64,000 bases of DNA from Alteromonas sp. RKMC-009 (lineage in GTDB: Bacteria; Pseudomonadota; Gammaproteobacteria; Enterobacterales; Alteromonadaceae): assembly GCF_003584565.2 (NCBI RefSeq), contig NZ_CP031010.1, forward strand, positions 4,464,001 to 4,528,000. The letters run 5' to 3'. Within the stretch, counting starts at the first letter, position 1, and each line of letters begins with the position of its first letter. This document shows positions 17,980-27,636 of this stretch, one piece after another. The position numbers and the translations under genes are program-made. The notes beneath the pieces were generated by a model. The model was not told the origin of the DNA and made no database searches. It saw only the letters and a program-made list of their open reading frames with translations.

Positions 17980-20802
17980 ATGGATAAAATCGAAATTCGC
18001 GGTGCCCGCACCCACAACCTTAAAAACATCGATTTAACCCTTCCCAGAGACAAACTTGTTGTGATTACGGGTCTGTCTGGCTCCGGTAAATCCTCATTAG
18101 CATTCGACACACTGTACGCTGAAGGTCAGCGACGTTATGTTGAATCATTGTCGGCGTATGCCCGTCAATTTTTATCAATGATGGAAAAACCGGACGTGGA
18201 TCATATCGAAGGGTTGTCACCGGCCATTTCCATTGAACAGAAGTCGACATCGCATAACCCCCGCTCAACCGTTGGTACCATTACAGAAATTTATGATTAC
18301 TTACGTTTAATGTTTGCGCGGGTCGGTACACCACGTTGTCCTGATCACGATGTACCGCTGGACGCCCAGACTATCAGTCAGATGGTAGATAAAGTGCTGT
18401 CTATGCCTGAAGGTACCAAGCTGATGCTGCTGGCACCGGTGATTCAGGAACGGAAAGGTGAGCACGTCAAAACATTGCAGAATCTTGCTGCGCAAGGCTT
18501 TATCCGGGCCCGCATCGACGGCGAAGTGTGTGATTTATCCGATCCACCCGAACTGGATTTGCGCAAGAAGCACACCATTGAAGTGGTGGTCGACCGGTTT
18601 AAAGTGCGGGACGATCTGCAACTTCGTCTGGCAGAGTCCTTTGAGACAGCACTGGAACTGGCTGGCGGAAATGCCAAAGTCGCTTATATGGATGAACCGG
18701 ACGCGGACGAAATCATGTTCTCCGCAAATTTTGCCTGTCCCCACTGTGGTTACAGTTTAAGTGAACTGGAGCCACGGTTGTTCTCATTTAACAATCCTGC
18801 CGGTGCGTGCCCCACTTGTGACGGACTGGGAACAAGACAGTTCTTCGATCCGGTTCTGGTGGTCTCGAATGACGAGCTGAGTTTGTCCGGCGGCGCAATC
18901 CGTGGCTGGGATAAACGAAGCTACTACTACTTTCAGATGCTGCAAGCTGTAGCCGATGCCTACAAATTCAGCCTTACAGCGCCTTTCAGCGAGCTCTCTG
19001 ATGAGGCCCGCGATGTGGTGCTGTACGGTTCAAAGGGTAAGTCTCTGAACTTCAAGTACATCAACGAGCGCGGCGATGTGATGGAGCGCAAGCATCCGTT
19101 CGAAGGCATCATTCCGAATATGGAACGTCGCTACCGCGAAACTGAGTCCAATGCAGTCAGGGAAGAACTGGCTAAAAACCTGAGTCAGCAACCCTGTAAC
19201 AGCTGCGGCGGAACACGACTGCGAACGGAAGCGCGAAACGTATTTATTGAAGGCACCAATCTGCCGAAAATCGCAGATATGTCTATCGCCGACGCCTTTA
19301 ATTTCTTCGAAACACTGAGCCTGAGCGGTCAGAAAGCGCAGATTGCCGAGAAGATTTTAAAAGAAATTCTCGACCGCCTGGGGTTCCTGGTAAACGTAGG
19401 TCTGAATTATCTGTCTATGTCCCGCAGTGCCGACACCCTTTCAGGCGGTGAAGCGCAACGTATCCGTCTGGCCAGCCAGATTGGTGCCGGACTTGTCGGC
19501 GTTATGTATGTCCTCGATGAACCTTCTATCGGTCTGCACCAACGTGATAACGAACGCCTGCTGAAGACGCTCACGCACCTGCGGGATTTAGGTAACACCG
19601 TATTAGTGGTCGAGCACGATGAAGATGCTATCCGCGAGGCGGATTACATTGTTGATATCGGCCCCGGTGCCGGTGTTCATGGCGGTCAGGTCATTGCTGC
19701 CGGCACCATGCAAGACATTCTTGACAGTGAAGACTCACTTACCGGCAAATATCTGTCTGGTCGTGAGAAAATTGAAGTACCGGAAAAGCGCAACAGTGCG
19801 AAAGATGATAAATGGTTAACACTGACAGGTGCCTCAGGCAACAACCTGAAAGATGTAACCCTGAAGATCCCGGTTGGCGTAATGACCTGTGTTACCGGCG
19901 TATCGGGCTCAGGCAAATCGACGCTGATTAACGATACCTTCTTTAAAATTGCGCACCGCGAACTGAATAAAGCCACCACATCTGAGCCGGCTCCTTACAA
20001 AACCATGGAAGGGCTGGAAATGATGGATAAAGTGGTCGACATCGATCAGAGCCCGATTGGCCGTACGCCCCGTTCGAATCCGGCCACTTACGCAGGCATT
20101 TTTACGTCCATCCGTGAATTGTTTGCCGGCACACAGGAAGCCCGTTCACGGGGTTACAAAGTGGGCCGCTTCAGCTTTAACGTAAAAGGTGGCCGCTGTG
20201 AAGCCTGTCAGGGCGACGGTGTCATTAAGGTAGAAATGCACTTCCTGCCAGACGTATATGTGCCATGTGATGTGTGTAAAGGTAAACGGTACAACCGTGA
20301 AACGCTGGAAATTCAGTACAAAGCAAAGAACATCCACGAAGTGCTGGAAATGACGGTGGAAGAGGCCAGAGAGTTCTTTGACGCCATTCCTGCCATTGCC
20401 CGTAAGCTGCAAACACTGATTGATGTAGGCTTGTCATACGTGCGTTTAGGCCAGGCTGCAACAACGCTGTCCGGTGGTGAAGCGCAACGGGTTAAGCTGG
20501 CAAAAGAATTGTCGAAGCGGGACACCGGCCAGACACTTTACATTCTGGATGAACCGACTACCGGTCTGCATTTCCATGATATTAAACAGTTGCTGGCTGT
20601 ACTGCACCGCCTGAGAGATCATGGCAACACTGTCGTGGTCATTGAGCACAATCTGGATGTTATCAAAACCGCTGACTGGCTTGTCGATCTTGGCCCCGAA
20701 GGCGGTTCAGGGGGCGGTCAGATCATCGCCGAAGGTACACCGGAAGACATTGCTAAAGCGAAGCAGTCTCATACCGGCCGGTTCCTGAAGCCGATGCTGT
20801 AA
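17980..20802 (+). CDS. uvrA: Excinuclease ABC subunit A
   Basis: The damage-recognition ATPase of nucleotide excision repair, 940 residues, the same length as E. coli UvrA. Two ABC modules are visible, with Walker [10 protein letters not shown] (about 31-39) and GVSGSGKST, and signatures [12 protein letters not shown] and [12 protein letters not shown]. There are zinc-binding CPHCGY / CPTCDG and CEACQGDG / CDVCKGKR clusters. The start is the ATG at 17980 ([17 protein letters not shown]), as in the family. I saw no LexA box upstream, unlike E. coli. Confidence 0.98.
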   Translation: MDKIEIRGARTHNLKNIDLTLPRDKLVVITGLSGSGKSSLAFDTLYAEGQRRYVESLSAYARQFLSMMEKPDVDHIEGLSPAISIEQKSTSHNPRSTVGTITEIYDYLRLMFARVGTPRCPDHDVPLDAQTISQMVDKVLSMPEGTKLMLLAPVIQERKGEHVKTLQNLAAQGFIRARIDGEVCDLSDPPELDLRKKHTIEVVVDRFKVRDDLQLRLAESFETALELAGGNAKVAYMDEPDADEIMFSANFACPHCGYSLSELEPRLFSFNNPAGACPTCDGLGTRQFFDPVLVVSNDELSLSGGAIRGWDKRSYYYFQMLQAVADAYKFSLTAPFSELSDEARDVVLYGSKGKSLNFKYINERGDVMERKHPFEGIIPNMERRYRETESNAVREELAKNLSQQPCNSCGGTRLRTEARNVFIEGTNLPKIADMSIADAFNFFETLSLSGQKAQIAEKILKEILDRLGFLVNVGLNYLSMSRSADTLSGGEAQRIRLASQIGAGLVGVMYVLDEPSIGLHQRDNERLLKTLTHLRDLGNTVLVVEHDEDAIREADYIVDIGPGAGVHGGQVIAAGTMQDILDSEDSLTGKYLSGREKIEVPEKRNSAKDDKWLTLTGASGNNLKDVTLKIPVGVMTCVTGVSGSGKSTLINDTFFKIAHRELNKATTSEPAPYKTMEGLEMMDKVVDIDQSPIGRTPRSNPATYAGIFTSIRELFAGTQEARSRGYKVGRFSFNVKGGRCEACQGDGVIKVEMHFLPDVYVPCDVCKGKRYNRETLEIQYKAKNIHEVLEMTVEEAREFFDAIPAIARKLQTLIDVGLSYVRLGQAATTLSGGEAQRVKLAKELSKRDTGQTLYILDEPTTGLHFHDIKQLLAVLHRLRDHGNTVVVIEHNLDVIKTADWLVDLGPEGGSGGGQIIAEGTPEDIAKAKQSHTGRFLKPML

Positions 20803-20817
20803 AAAACAGCTTCTCTG

Positions 20818-20854
20818 AAAAGCGGCGTGATCCGTTAAGGACACGCCGCTTTTT
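20818..20854 (+). terminator. Terminator after uvrA
   Basis: AAAAGCGGCGTG, a 12-base loop, then CACGCCGCTTTTT; 15 bp past the uvrA stop. Confidence 0.9.
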
Positions 20855-20984
20855 AGTATCTTTCGTCTATCAGGCATCAGCCATCGCTGAACGGCACTTT
20901 CCCCTTGAGGGATCCATGCGATAATAGTATCTGTATCCTGAAATGCTGCCTCCGGCGACACAGTAATAACGACAAGAGTGAACT

Positions 20985-21467
20985 ATGGCTTTATCACACA
21001 AAATCACCACAATGCTAACCCTGATCATCTCAGTCATGGCAATGCCAGCACTGGCAAACGAACCTGAAGAGGTTTACTGGGAAGATTTGGTCCCGCCGGG
21101 CTTTAACGAACTCGCTCCGCCGCCGGTTGCCAGCCACGAAAGTACCATGGCGCAATTGCAGCCCGATGCCCCTGTGGTTGAAAAGTACAATGACAAGCTG
21201 GTAAAAATACCGGGGTTTGTGGTGCCGCTGGAAGGTACTGACGAACTGACCACAGAATTTTTACTGGTTCCCTATTTCGGCGCATGTATTCACGTTCCAC
21301 CACCGGCATCCAACCAAATCGTGCATGTGACCTTTGAAAAAGGCGTCGCCATCGAAGATTTATACGACGCCATCTGGGTAACCGGCACGTTATCTACTGA
21401 AGGCTGGAAAGGCGATATCGCCTCAGTGGGCTACCGTATAACCGGTGTTTCTGTCGCCGCGTACTGA
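20985..21467 (+). CDS. DUF3299 periplasmic protein
   Basis: A 160-residue exported protein. The signal peptide is cleaved near residue 24 (MPALA). The mature part contains VYWEDLVPPGF near its start and VKIPGFVVPLE, FLLVPYFGACIHVPPPASNQ, typical of DUF3299. The conserved Cys-Ile-His-Val-Pro-Pro segment suggests a metal or cofactor site, but no function is established. It stands alone, followed by a convergent oxygenase gene. Confidence 0.85.
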   Translation: MALSHKITTMLTLIISVMAMPALANEPEEVYWEDLVPPGFNELAPPPVASHESTMAQLQPDAPVVEKYNDKLVKIPGFVVPLEGTDELTTEFLLVPYFGACIHVPPPASNQIVHVTFEKGVAIEDLYDAIWVTGTLSTEGWKGDIASVGYRITGVSVAAY

Positions 21468-21490
21468 TCTGCCAGCACAATACGCAGAAA

Positions 21491-22198
21491 TCACTGTGTA
21501 TAAATTTGTTCAGCGCGGTTGAACAGCATCCATGAAGTGAGGATGTATTTATCATTACTCACCGGAATATTGCCCCGGTGAGTATGGGTAAAGTGAGCGG
21601 GTGCAATCACCATTCTTCCCGCTTTCGGCTTGATACTTTTTCCCTGATAGTAAAAATCCGTTTCCCCGCCTTCTTCTACATCATTTAAGTAAAACATAAA
21701 CAGCATAACGCGGTGCAAGGCATCATTGTGTTGAAGTTGCGGATAGACTTCTGAATGCCAGTACGGGTAACCCCCTTCTGCGGCTTTATAACGCTGGGTA
21801 TTGATATCTCCGATCCTGAACAAATAATTCACCATATTAGCCAGATTCGGGCGCCCCACTTCCGCATAGTTGTCGCCGGTAAGCTTCACCGGTTGCCCGG
21901 TTTGCGGATGTCTCACTGTCAGGCCAATGGGCCCTACCAGCGCAAAGAAATACTCATCAATATACTTTAACAGTTCATTTCCCGTCTTCGTCATCACCTC
22001 TTTGTGAAAGGGTTGGAATACAGGATCCTGAGTAAAGGAAACATCTGTGCTGCGCTTTTTGTCAGTATCAATTCCTCCGCCGGTTTTGCCGGGAGCAAGG
22101 TTAGCGCTGCCATCAAATGCGGCGATGATATCTTTACATAGCTCCGGTGACAGGACGTCGTCTGTTACCGTAATAAAATCTGTGTCTTTTCCGTACAT
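21491..22198 (-). CDS. 2OG-Fe(II) oxygenase, prolyl 4-hydroxylase-like
   Basis: A 235-residue cytoplasmic dioxygenase-like protein. The double-stranded beta-helix core is visible around YPYWHSEVYPQ and LFMFYLNDVEEGGETDF, with the distal His in HFTHTHRGNIP and a 2-oxoglutarate-binding basic residue in DKYILTSWML. The proximal metal motif reads H-S-E instead of the usual H-x-D. The substrate is unknown. It follows the thioesterase by 3 bp on the same strand, so they are probably co-transcribed. Confidence 0.8.
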   Translation of the reverse strand: MYGKDTDFITVTDDVLSPELCKDIIAAFDGSANLAPGKTGGGIDTDKKRSTDVSFTQDPVFQPFHKEVMTKTGNELLKYIDEYFFALVGPIGLTVRHPQTGQPVKLTGDNYAEVGRPNLANMVNYLFRIGDINTQRYKAAEGGYPYWHSEVYPQLQHNDALHRVMLFMFYLNDVEEGGETDFYYQGKSIKPKAGRMVIAPAHFTHTHRGNIPVSNDKYILTSWMLFNRAEQIYTQ

Positions 22199-22201
22199 CG
22201 A

Positions 22202-22609
22202 CTAGTCCTTCAACCAATTCTGCATCTTTTCCCTTACTGCATCAGGAACAGGTTCGGCTTTTTGCGTGTTGTAATTGAAATGCACCATAGTGGTCGTTCC
22301 CGTTGCGCAGTGCTCACCCTCCTGCCAGATCTCCTGATACACATCAAAAGAACTGCTCCCCAGGCGCCCTACCCATGTTTTCACGGTGACGGATTTTCCG
22401 TAATAAATTTGCTTCAGAAAGTCGACCTTGTAGCTGGCCAGAATCAGTGGCCAGGCGGTTAAGTCCAGGTCTGGTACAAACAGCCGGAATAGAGGATCTC
22501 TTGCGGCTTCCAGCCATCCCACATGCACGGTGTTACCCACGTGACCAAGCCCGTCTGTTTCATAAAAGCGCACGTCAAACGTCGTTTCCATAGGTTCGGT
22601 TTTTGTCAT
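22202..22609 (-). CDS. Hot-dog fold acyl-CoA thioesterase
   Basis: A 135-residue protein of the 4-hydroxybenzoyl-CoA thioesterase / YbgC-type family. Near the start, the family motif F-Y-E-T-D-G-L-G-H-V-G-N is visible with the catalytic Asp. It is expected to hydrolyse acyl-CoA thioesters in the cytoplasm; the exact substrate is unknown. AGGA lies 9 bases before the ATG at 22609. It is the first gene of a probable two-gene unit with the 2OG oxygenase. Confidence 0.85.
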   Translation of the reverse strand: MTKTEPMETTFDVRFYETDGLGHVGNTVHVGWLEAARDPLFRLFVPDLDLTAWPLILASYKVDFLKQIYYGKSVTVKTWVGRLGSSSFDVYQEIWQEGEHCATGTTTMVHFNYNTQKAEPVPDAVREKMQNWLKD

Positions 22610-23061
22610 CGTTATTCGTCCTGTCGTTGTATTGAGGAAACATACTCAGCATACCTGTTCGTCACTGCCGGCTAAAGAGCACACTGAAAACTAATATCAG
22701 CAAGCTATCCGTTTCTGTACATCACAGCAGACACAAGCACCGTTAGTTTCTGTAAATGAAAAGCACCCAAATTGCGGATTTATCACGCGGATAAAGATCA
22801 ATGAATCATTAAACTTTCGCCTATTAGTTCTCTTCATCAATCGCTAACAAATTGATTTTAATAAACTAAAATAATGAGAGCAGGTCTATCCCGTCCTTTC
22901 CATCCGCACGGGTTGATCTCAGCCATACACCGTCCCCGTAGGCATGTGGACCGTTACAGTGAAAGTTTATGCATCAGTTCACCATTCCACACTGAGTTTT
23001 TCTTGTGAATTTCACTGGCATTTATGCACCACCCTCACCACAGACCGAACAGGAGTGATCC
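22610..23061. other. Intergenic region between thioesterase and paoA
   Basis: About 450 bp between divergent genes with no plausible gene. It is AT-rich around 22840-22880 and has a small dyad CCCGT...ACGGG at 22889-22911. I see no clear riboswitch or known operator, though a molybdenum-cofactor-linked control element would be plausible here. Confidence 0.4.
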
Positions 23062-23721
23062 ATGGCACAAGATAAGTTGAAGCCATATCAGAAAAACGGA
23101 GAAGTTTTTAAAAGCAGCACGGCGTCCCGCTCACGCCGGAACTTTCTTAAGGGCGTTGGCATATCCGGCGTTGCCGTAGCGGCCAGTGGTTGCGCTGCAA
23201 GAAGTGCCTCAGCACCGGAATCAGCTATTGAAGAAAATGACCCGGAGGCGCTGTCGAAAGTAGCCATCACCCTCAAGGTCAATGGTGAAGCCAGGAAAAT
23301 GAAAGTCCAACCCAATGCAGTGTTGCTTGATGTACTTCGTGACGACCTGCAACTGACCGGTACCAAGAAAGGCTGTGACCACGGTCAGTGCGGTGCCTGC
23401 AACCTGCATGTGAACGGCAAAGTCATTAACAGCTGTTTGAGTCTGGCGGTGATGCACGATGGCGATGACATCACAACCATCGAAGGATTATCAGAAAATG
23501 GTGAGATGAGTGCGGTGCAAAAAGCCTTTCACGAAAATGATGCCTTTCAGTGCGGCTACTGTACTTCCGGACAGATGATGACCGCAGATTATGTGATTCG
23601 CAGTGATGATATTCCGGCCAGTCCTGAAGCCTGGCGGGAAGCCATGAGTGGCAACATCTGCCGGTGTGGTGCGTACAAGAATATTCTTTCTGCTATGCAG
23701 CAAGCCAGCAAACACGTGTAA
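23062..23721 (+). CDS. paoA: Aldehyde oxidoreductase iron-sulfur subunit (PaoA type)
   Basis: A 219-residue small subunit of a periplasmic molybdenum aldehyde oxidoreductase. It has a twin-arginine signal (SRRNFLKGVGISG, R25-R26), so the folded complex is exported by Tat. The plant-ferredoxin [2Fe-2S] cluster ligands are C105, C110, C113 and C125 (GCDHGQCGAC). The second cluster ligands are C164, C167, C200 and C202 (CGYC and CRC). It passes electrons from the molybdenum site toward FAD. First gene of paoABC, 9 bp before paoB. Confidence 0.93.
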   Translation: MAQDKLKPYQKNGEVFKSSTASRSRRNFLKGVGISGVAVAASGCAARSASAPESAIEENDPEALSKVAITLKVNGEARKMKVQPNAVLLDVLRDDLQLTGTKKGCDHGQCGACNLHVNGKVINSCLSLAVMHDGDDITTIEGLSENGEMSAVQKAFHENDAFQCGYCTSGQMMTADYVIRSDDIPASPEAWREAMSGNICRCGAYKNILSAMQQASKHV

Positions 23722-23730
23722 GGAGGCATC

Positions 23731-24711
23731 ATGCGACAATTTTCCTACGTAAGAGCAGAAAATGCCACACAGGCAGTGAAGGCAAAGGCGACACAAGCCA
23801 ATGCGTTTCTGGCCGGCGGCTCGACCCTTATTGATCTGGTGAAGCTGGATGTAATGCAGCCTGATACCCTGGTGGATATCAACAGCCTGCCCCTGTACGA
23901 CATTGAAAAATTAAAAGACGGGCGGCTTAAAATTGGCGCGCTGGTCACCAATAACGACCTTGCCTGGCATCCTGAAGTGAAGGCCCGTTACGCTGTTTTA
24001 TCAGAAGCCTTGCTCTCCGGTGCTTCAACTTCTTTACGGAACAAAGCCACTACCGGCGGCAATGTTATGCAGAAAGTACGCTGCCCGTACTACCGCGACG
24101 GCGTATCGCCCTGTAACAAACGGGCACCGGGTAGCGGTTGCTCTGCCATAGAAGGCAATAACCGTTCTGTTCACGCAGTGCTGGGCACCAGCGAACACTG
24201 CATTGCCAGCCATCCGTCAGACATGTGTGTGGCGATGGCTGCCATTGGTGCCACGATTTTAGTATCCGGCCCTGAAGGAGAGAGGGAAATTCCTTTTACC
24301 GACTTTCATTTGCTGCCGGGCAGCAGTCCGGACAAAGAGCACAATCTGGCCCCGGGCGAACTCATCACCCACGTAATTTTAGACAAGCCCTTGCCCGGCA
24401 ACCGGTCACACTACCTGAAACTCAGAGACAGAGCGTCTTATCAGTTTGCGCTGGCATCCAGTGCCGTAATTGTGTCCCTCTCGGGCTCAACCATCAGCGA
24501 CGCCCGCATTGCGATGGGCGGAGTAGGTACAAAGCCCTGGCGTGCCTTTGAGGCAGAGCAATCGTTGAAGGGTAAAACACCGTCTCAGGCAGCATTTGAA
24601 AAGGCAGCAGCTATCGCCTTTGCGGCAGCCAAGCCCCAGTCTCAGAACGGGTTTAAAATTCCACTGGGACAACAAGCGATTGTCCGCAGCCTAAAAACCA
24701 TCACCGCGTAG
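23731..24711 (+). CDS. paoB: Aldehyde oxidoreductase FAD subunit (PaoB type)
   Basis: A 326-residue FAD-binding subunit. The FAD loop AGGSTLIDLVK is at about 28-38 and the second FAD segment TTGGNVMQK is at about 108-115. Four or five cysteines follow (C118, C128, C137, C157, C166), in the place where E. coli PaoB binds an extra [4Fe-4S] cluster, so this subunit probably keeps it. It has no signal peptide of its own and would be exported together with PaoA. GGAGG ribosome site just upstream. Confidence 0.92.
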   Translation: MRQFSYVRAENATQAVKAKATQANAFLAGGSTLIDLVKLDVMQPDTLVDINSLPLYDIEKLKDGRLKIGALVTNNDLAWHPEVKARYAVLSEALLSGASTSLRNKATTGGNVMQKVRCPYYRDGVSPCNKRAPGSGCSAIEGNNRSVHAVLGTSEHCIASHPSDMCVAMAAIGATILVSGPEGEREIPFTDFHLLPGSSPDKEHNLAPGELITHVILDKPLPGNRSHYLKLRDRASYQFALASSAVIVSLSGSTISDARIAMGGVGTKPWRAFEAEQSLKGKTPSQAAFEKAAAIAFAAAKPQSQNGFKIPLGQQAIVRSLKTITA

Positions 24712-24720
24712 GAGGACACC

Positions 24721-26940
24721 ATGACTATTGACTTAAATGCCAGCGACATCATGGGCGCCGCCCTTCCCCGCGTTGACGGACCGGATAAGCTGACCGGAAG
24801 GGCAAAATATTCTGCCGATAACCATCTGACCGGCATGCTTTACGGCTACGGTGTGTACAGTACTATCGCTAAGGGAAAAATCACATCCCTCGATACCTCG
24901 GCGGCCAGACAAATGCCGGGAGTCGTAGATGTGTTTCACCACAACCACTTTACAGACAAGCTTTACCATGTGCCTGCGAACATGGCCAAGGGGCTTAAAG
25001 TCGATGAGAGCCGTCTGCCCTTTGAAGACGACACCATCTATTATGCCGGTCAGCTTGTCGCTTATGTTGTGGCGAACAGCTTTGCGAAAGCCCGCGAAGC
25101 CGCATTGAAGGTGAAAGTCACCTATTCAGAAGCTCAATCTGTGACCTCTATAAAACAGGCCAGAGCGGCAGGTGTGTCTCCCATAGAGCAGAAACCTTCA
25201 GAGAAAAGCCGTGGAGACGCAGAGGCAGCCTACACCCAATCAGCGTACAAGCATGAAGCGGTTTACACCACACCTTTTGAAACCCACAACCCTATGGAAA
25301 TGCATGCCACAGCGGCGCAGTGGGAAGACGGCAAGCTGGTGGTTTATGAAGCCACACAAGGCGTGACATTCAGCCGTAACACCCTCGCAAGGGTATTTGG
25401 TCTGGTTCCTGAGAATGTCGTGGTGCGTACGCCGTTTTTAGGTTCAGGATTCGGTGGTAAGTTGTTCACCTGGCCCCATTGTATTGCCACGGCGGCGATT
25501 TCACGGGAAGTGGGTAAGCCGGTGCATTTCATGGTCCCCAGAGCGCAGATGTTTACCACCACAGGCCACCGTTCGGCCACAGAGCAAACCTTTAAAATCA
25601 GTGCTGATGCTGAGGGTAATCTGACGTCTATGACACAGCATACGCTTAACAGCACATCAGAAATTGATATACGGGTGGAAACCGCCGGCCGTACCGCGCC
25701 GATTTTTTATAAGTGTCCCAATGTGGATATTGCCAACAGCGTAATTCAGATGAACACCGGTAGCCCTGCCGCCATGAGGGCGCCGGGTGCCGCGCCGGGT
25801 ATCTTTGCGCTGGAATCAGCCATGGATGAACTGGCTGTGGCGATGAATATGGATCCGCTGGCCTTACGCCGGAAAAACTTCACTGACCGTAATCAGGTAG
25901 AAGATTTACCCTGGTCTGATACCAACATCTTAGAAGCCTACGACAAAGGCGCGGCTAAATTTGGCTGGGATAAACGCAATCCGGAACCGGGTTCTATGCG
26001 CGATGGTAAAGACATCCTTGGCTGGGGTGTAGCAGCATGTGCCTGGGATGCGATGAAGTCATCCAGCAAAGCCAGGGTTTCCTTTTTAGCTAATGGTAAG
26101 GTACGTGTGTCATGTGCGGTGCAGGACATTGGTACCGGCACGTACAATGTCATGGCTCAAACCGTATCTGCCGCCACAGGCATACCGGTGGAAAAAGTAG
26201 AGGTTAAAATCGGTGATTCTGACTTAGTGGCCGGCCCGCTTTCCGGTGGCTCATGGGCAACAGCCAGTTTGCTTCCTGCAGTGAAGCAAGCCTGTGAGAA
26301 TGCCATATCCGAACTGAAAACCTATGCGGTGATGGACAAGTCTCCTTTTGCCGGTGAAAGTGAAGAAGACCTTACATTTAAAAACGGGCAACTTTCTTCG
26401 CAATCAGGCACCGCGCGGGCGTTCAGCGACATCCTCAAGGCCATTAAGGCAGGAAGCGCGGAAGGCGAAGGCAGTACCGATGGCGCGATGAAAGAAGGGT
26501 ATTCCAGCCGCGTATTTGGCGCTCACTTTGTGGAAATTCGCTGGGATCCTGAAATCGCCGACTTACGGGTATCCCGTGTGGTCAGTGCCATTGACGTGGG
26601 CAAAATTGTTAACCACAAAACAGCAGCTAACCAGGTTGAAGGTGCCATTGTGATGGGTATCGGCATGGCGATGTTTGAACACACCGAATATGACGAGCGG
26701 ACCGGCCGCCCAATTAATAACAATATCGCGGAGTACCTGATGCCTGTTCACGGTGATATGCCTGATGAGCTGGAGGTAATATTTCTCGATAAGCCCGACT
26801 ATAACTTCAGTGAAGTGGGTGCAAAGGGTCTTGGAGAAATAGGCATCACCGGCCTCGCTGCCGCAATAGCCAACGCGGTTTATCATGCAACAGGTAAACG
26901 GGTCAGGGAATTGCCCATCACCCTTGAGAAGCTGATGTAA
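24721..26940 (+). CDS. paoC: Aldehyde oxidoreductase molybdenum subunit (PaoC type)
   Basis: A 739-residue molybdopterin-binding subunit of the xanthine oxidase family that oxidises aldehydes to acids. The start fits MGAALPRVDGPDKLTGRAKY; a cofactor-binding GSGFGGK is near 243 and GTGTYNVMAQ follows later. The catalytic base Glu is in GAKGLGEIGITG (E706). E. coli PaoC uses molybdopterin cytosine dinucleotide and needs the chaperone PaoD; no paoD-like gene follows here, since a terminator and ccdB come next. Confidence 0.93.
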   Translation: MTIDLNASDIMGAALPRVDGPDKLTGRAKYSADNHLTGMLYGYGVYSTIAKGKITSLDTSAARQMPGVVDVFHHNHFTDKLYHVPANMAKGLKVDESRLPFEDDTIYYAGQLVAYVVANSFAKAREAALKVKVTYSEAQSVTSIKQARAAGVSPIEQKPSEKSRGDAEAAYTQSAYKHEAVYTTPFETHNPMEMHATAAQWEDGKLVVYEATQGVTFSRNTLARVFGLVPENVVVRTPFLGSGFGGKLFTWPHCIATAAISREVGKPVHFMVPRAQMFTTTGHRSATEQTFKISADAEGNLTSMTQHTLNSTSEIDIRVETAGRTAPIFYKCPNVDIANSVIQMNTGSPAAMRAPGAAPGIFALESAMDELAVAMNMDPLALRRKNFTDRNQVEDLPWSDTNILEAYDKGAAKFGWDKRNPEPGSMRDGKDILGWGVAACAWDAMKSSSKARVSFLANGKVRVSCAVQDIGTGTYNVMAQTVSAATGIPVEKVEVKIGDSDLVAGPLSGGSWATASLLPAVKQACENAISELKTYAVMDKSPFAGESEEDLTFKNGQLSSQSGTARAFSDILKAIKAGSAEGEGSTDGAMKEGYSSRVFGAHFVEIRWDPEIADLRVSRVVSAIDVGKIVNHKTAANQVEGAIVMGIGMAMFEHTEYDERTGRPINNNIAEYLMPVHGDMPDELEVIFLDKPDYNFSEVGAKGLGEIGITGLAAAIANAVYHATGKRVRELPITLEKLM

Positions 26941-26953
26941 TTACAGAACCAAC

Positions 26954-26980
26954 AAAGGCGCTAACCAGCGCCTTTTCTTT
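26954..26980 (+). terminator. Terminator after paoC
   Basis: AAAGGCGCT - AACC - AGCGCCTTTT; 13 bp past the paoC stop and 3 bp from the convergent ccdB end. Confidence 0.85.
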
Positions 26981-26982
26981 GT

Positions 26983-27300
26983 TTAAATTCCGGTTATAGC
27001 GAAATCTATAGCACTTGTCAGTGCGTATCGGGCGGATTCCAGAGTACCAACGGGATCCCGCAGTAATTTAGAAGATACGGATGCCATTAACGGGGTCATA
27101 AAGAGATATGATGTCCCTTCAATAACAATTTCAGGTGTCACTCTTTTCATGTGCATACCAGGCTTAGTGTTCAGCGCAGTTAAAGGAACCACAAGCCGGG
27201 TAGCGATGTCTGAGAGCACACTATGCTGAACGTCAACGAGGAAGGGATAAGCCTGTCTGGTAGCGTGATTCCGGTTCACGTACACATCAAACTGAGCCAC
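26983..27300 (-). CDS. ccdB: CcdB-like toxin
   Basis: A 105-residue member of the CcdB family, which poisons DNA gyrase. The family layout is visible: FDVYVNRN at the start, YPFLVDVQHSVLSDIATRLVVPL, then MTPLMASV (the equivalent of MTTDMASV) and the final helix. The last residues read A-I-T-G-I instead of F-W-G-I, so the Trp known to be needed for gyrase poisoning in F-plasmid CcdB is replaced by Thr. The GTG start overlaps the ccdA stop (TAGTG), so translation is coupled. Toxicity may be weakened. Confidence 0.88.
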   Translation of the reverse strand: MAQFDVYVNRNHATRQAYPFLVDVQHSVLSDIATRLVVPLTALNTKPGMHMKRVTPEIVIEGTSYLFMTPLMASVSSKLLRDPVGTLESARYALTSAIDFAITGI

Positions 27301-27545
27301 TAAAACACTCTGAATTCGTCGCTAAAGTTACCGTTTTCATCAACAAATTCATTATAGCTCTCCATAGCCATTTTATTTTCCTGCTTCCATTTTTCAGACT
27401 CATCCTGCGACAGCTTTTCAGCCAGTGCCGTTTCCAGTGTTGCAGACAGATTGATATTCATTCCCCTGGCCTTTCTCAATAAATCGCTGTTAATACTCAG
27501 ATTCGTCGCTTTTTTGGGTGCGCTTTGATTGTACAGCGTAGCCAT
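27300..27545 (-). CDS. ccdA: CcdA-like antitoxin
   Basis: An 81-residue antitoxin. The N-terminal half looks like the CcdA ribbon-helix-helix DNA-binding part (KATNLSINSDLLRKARGMNI). The C-terminal tail carries the CcdB-wrapping signature W-x2-EN-x-MAMESYNEFVDENG-x-FSDEFR. It neutralises CcdB and, with it, represses the operon. It is first in the pair. A perfect palindrome, the likely operator, lies about 40 bp upstream at 27584-27597. Confidence 0.9.
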   Translation of the reverse strand: MATLYNQSAPKKATNLSINSDLLRKARGMNINLSATLETALAEKLSQDESEKWKQENKMAMESYNEFVDENGNFSDEFRVF

Positions 27546-27583
27546 CGTTCGTCTCCCGTCTACAAGATCAGAAAAATACTATA

Positions 27584-27597
27584 CGCATAATTATGCG
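27584..27597. promoter_or_regulatory. Palindrome upstream of ccdAB, probable autorepressor site
   Basis: CGCATAATTATGCG, a perfect 14-bp palindrome 38 bp before the ccdA start, in the place expected for the CcdA operator. Confidence 0.6.
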
Positions 27598-27636
27598 CAT
27601 TGGATACCAGCTTTTTCTTTGCTTTATTTCCGCAAA

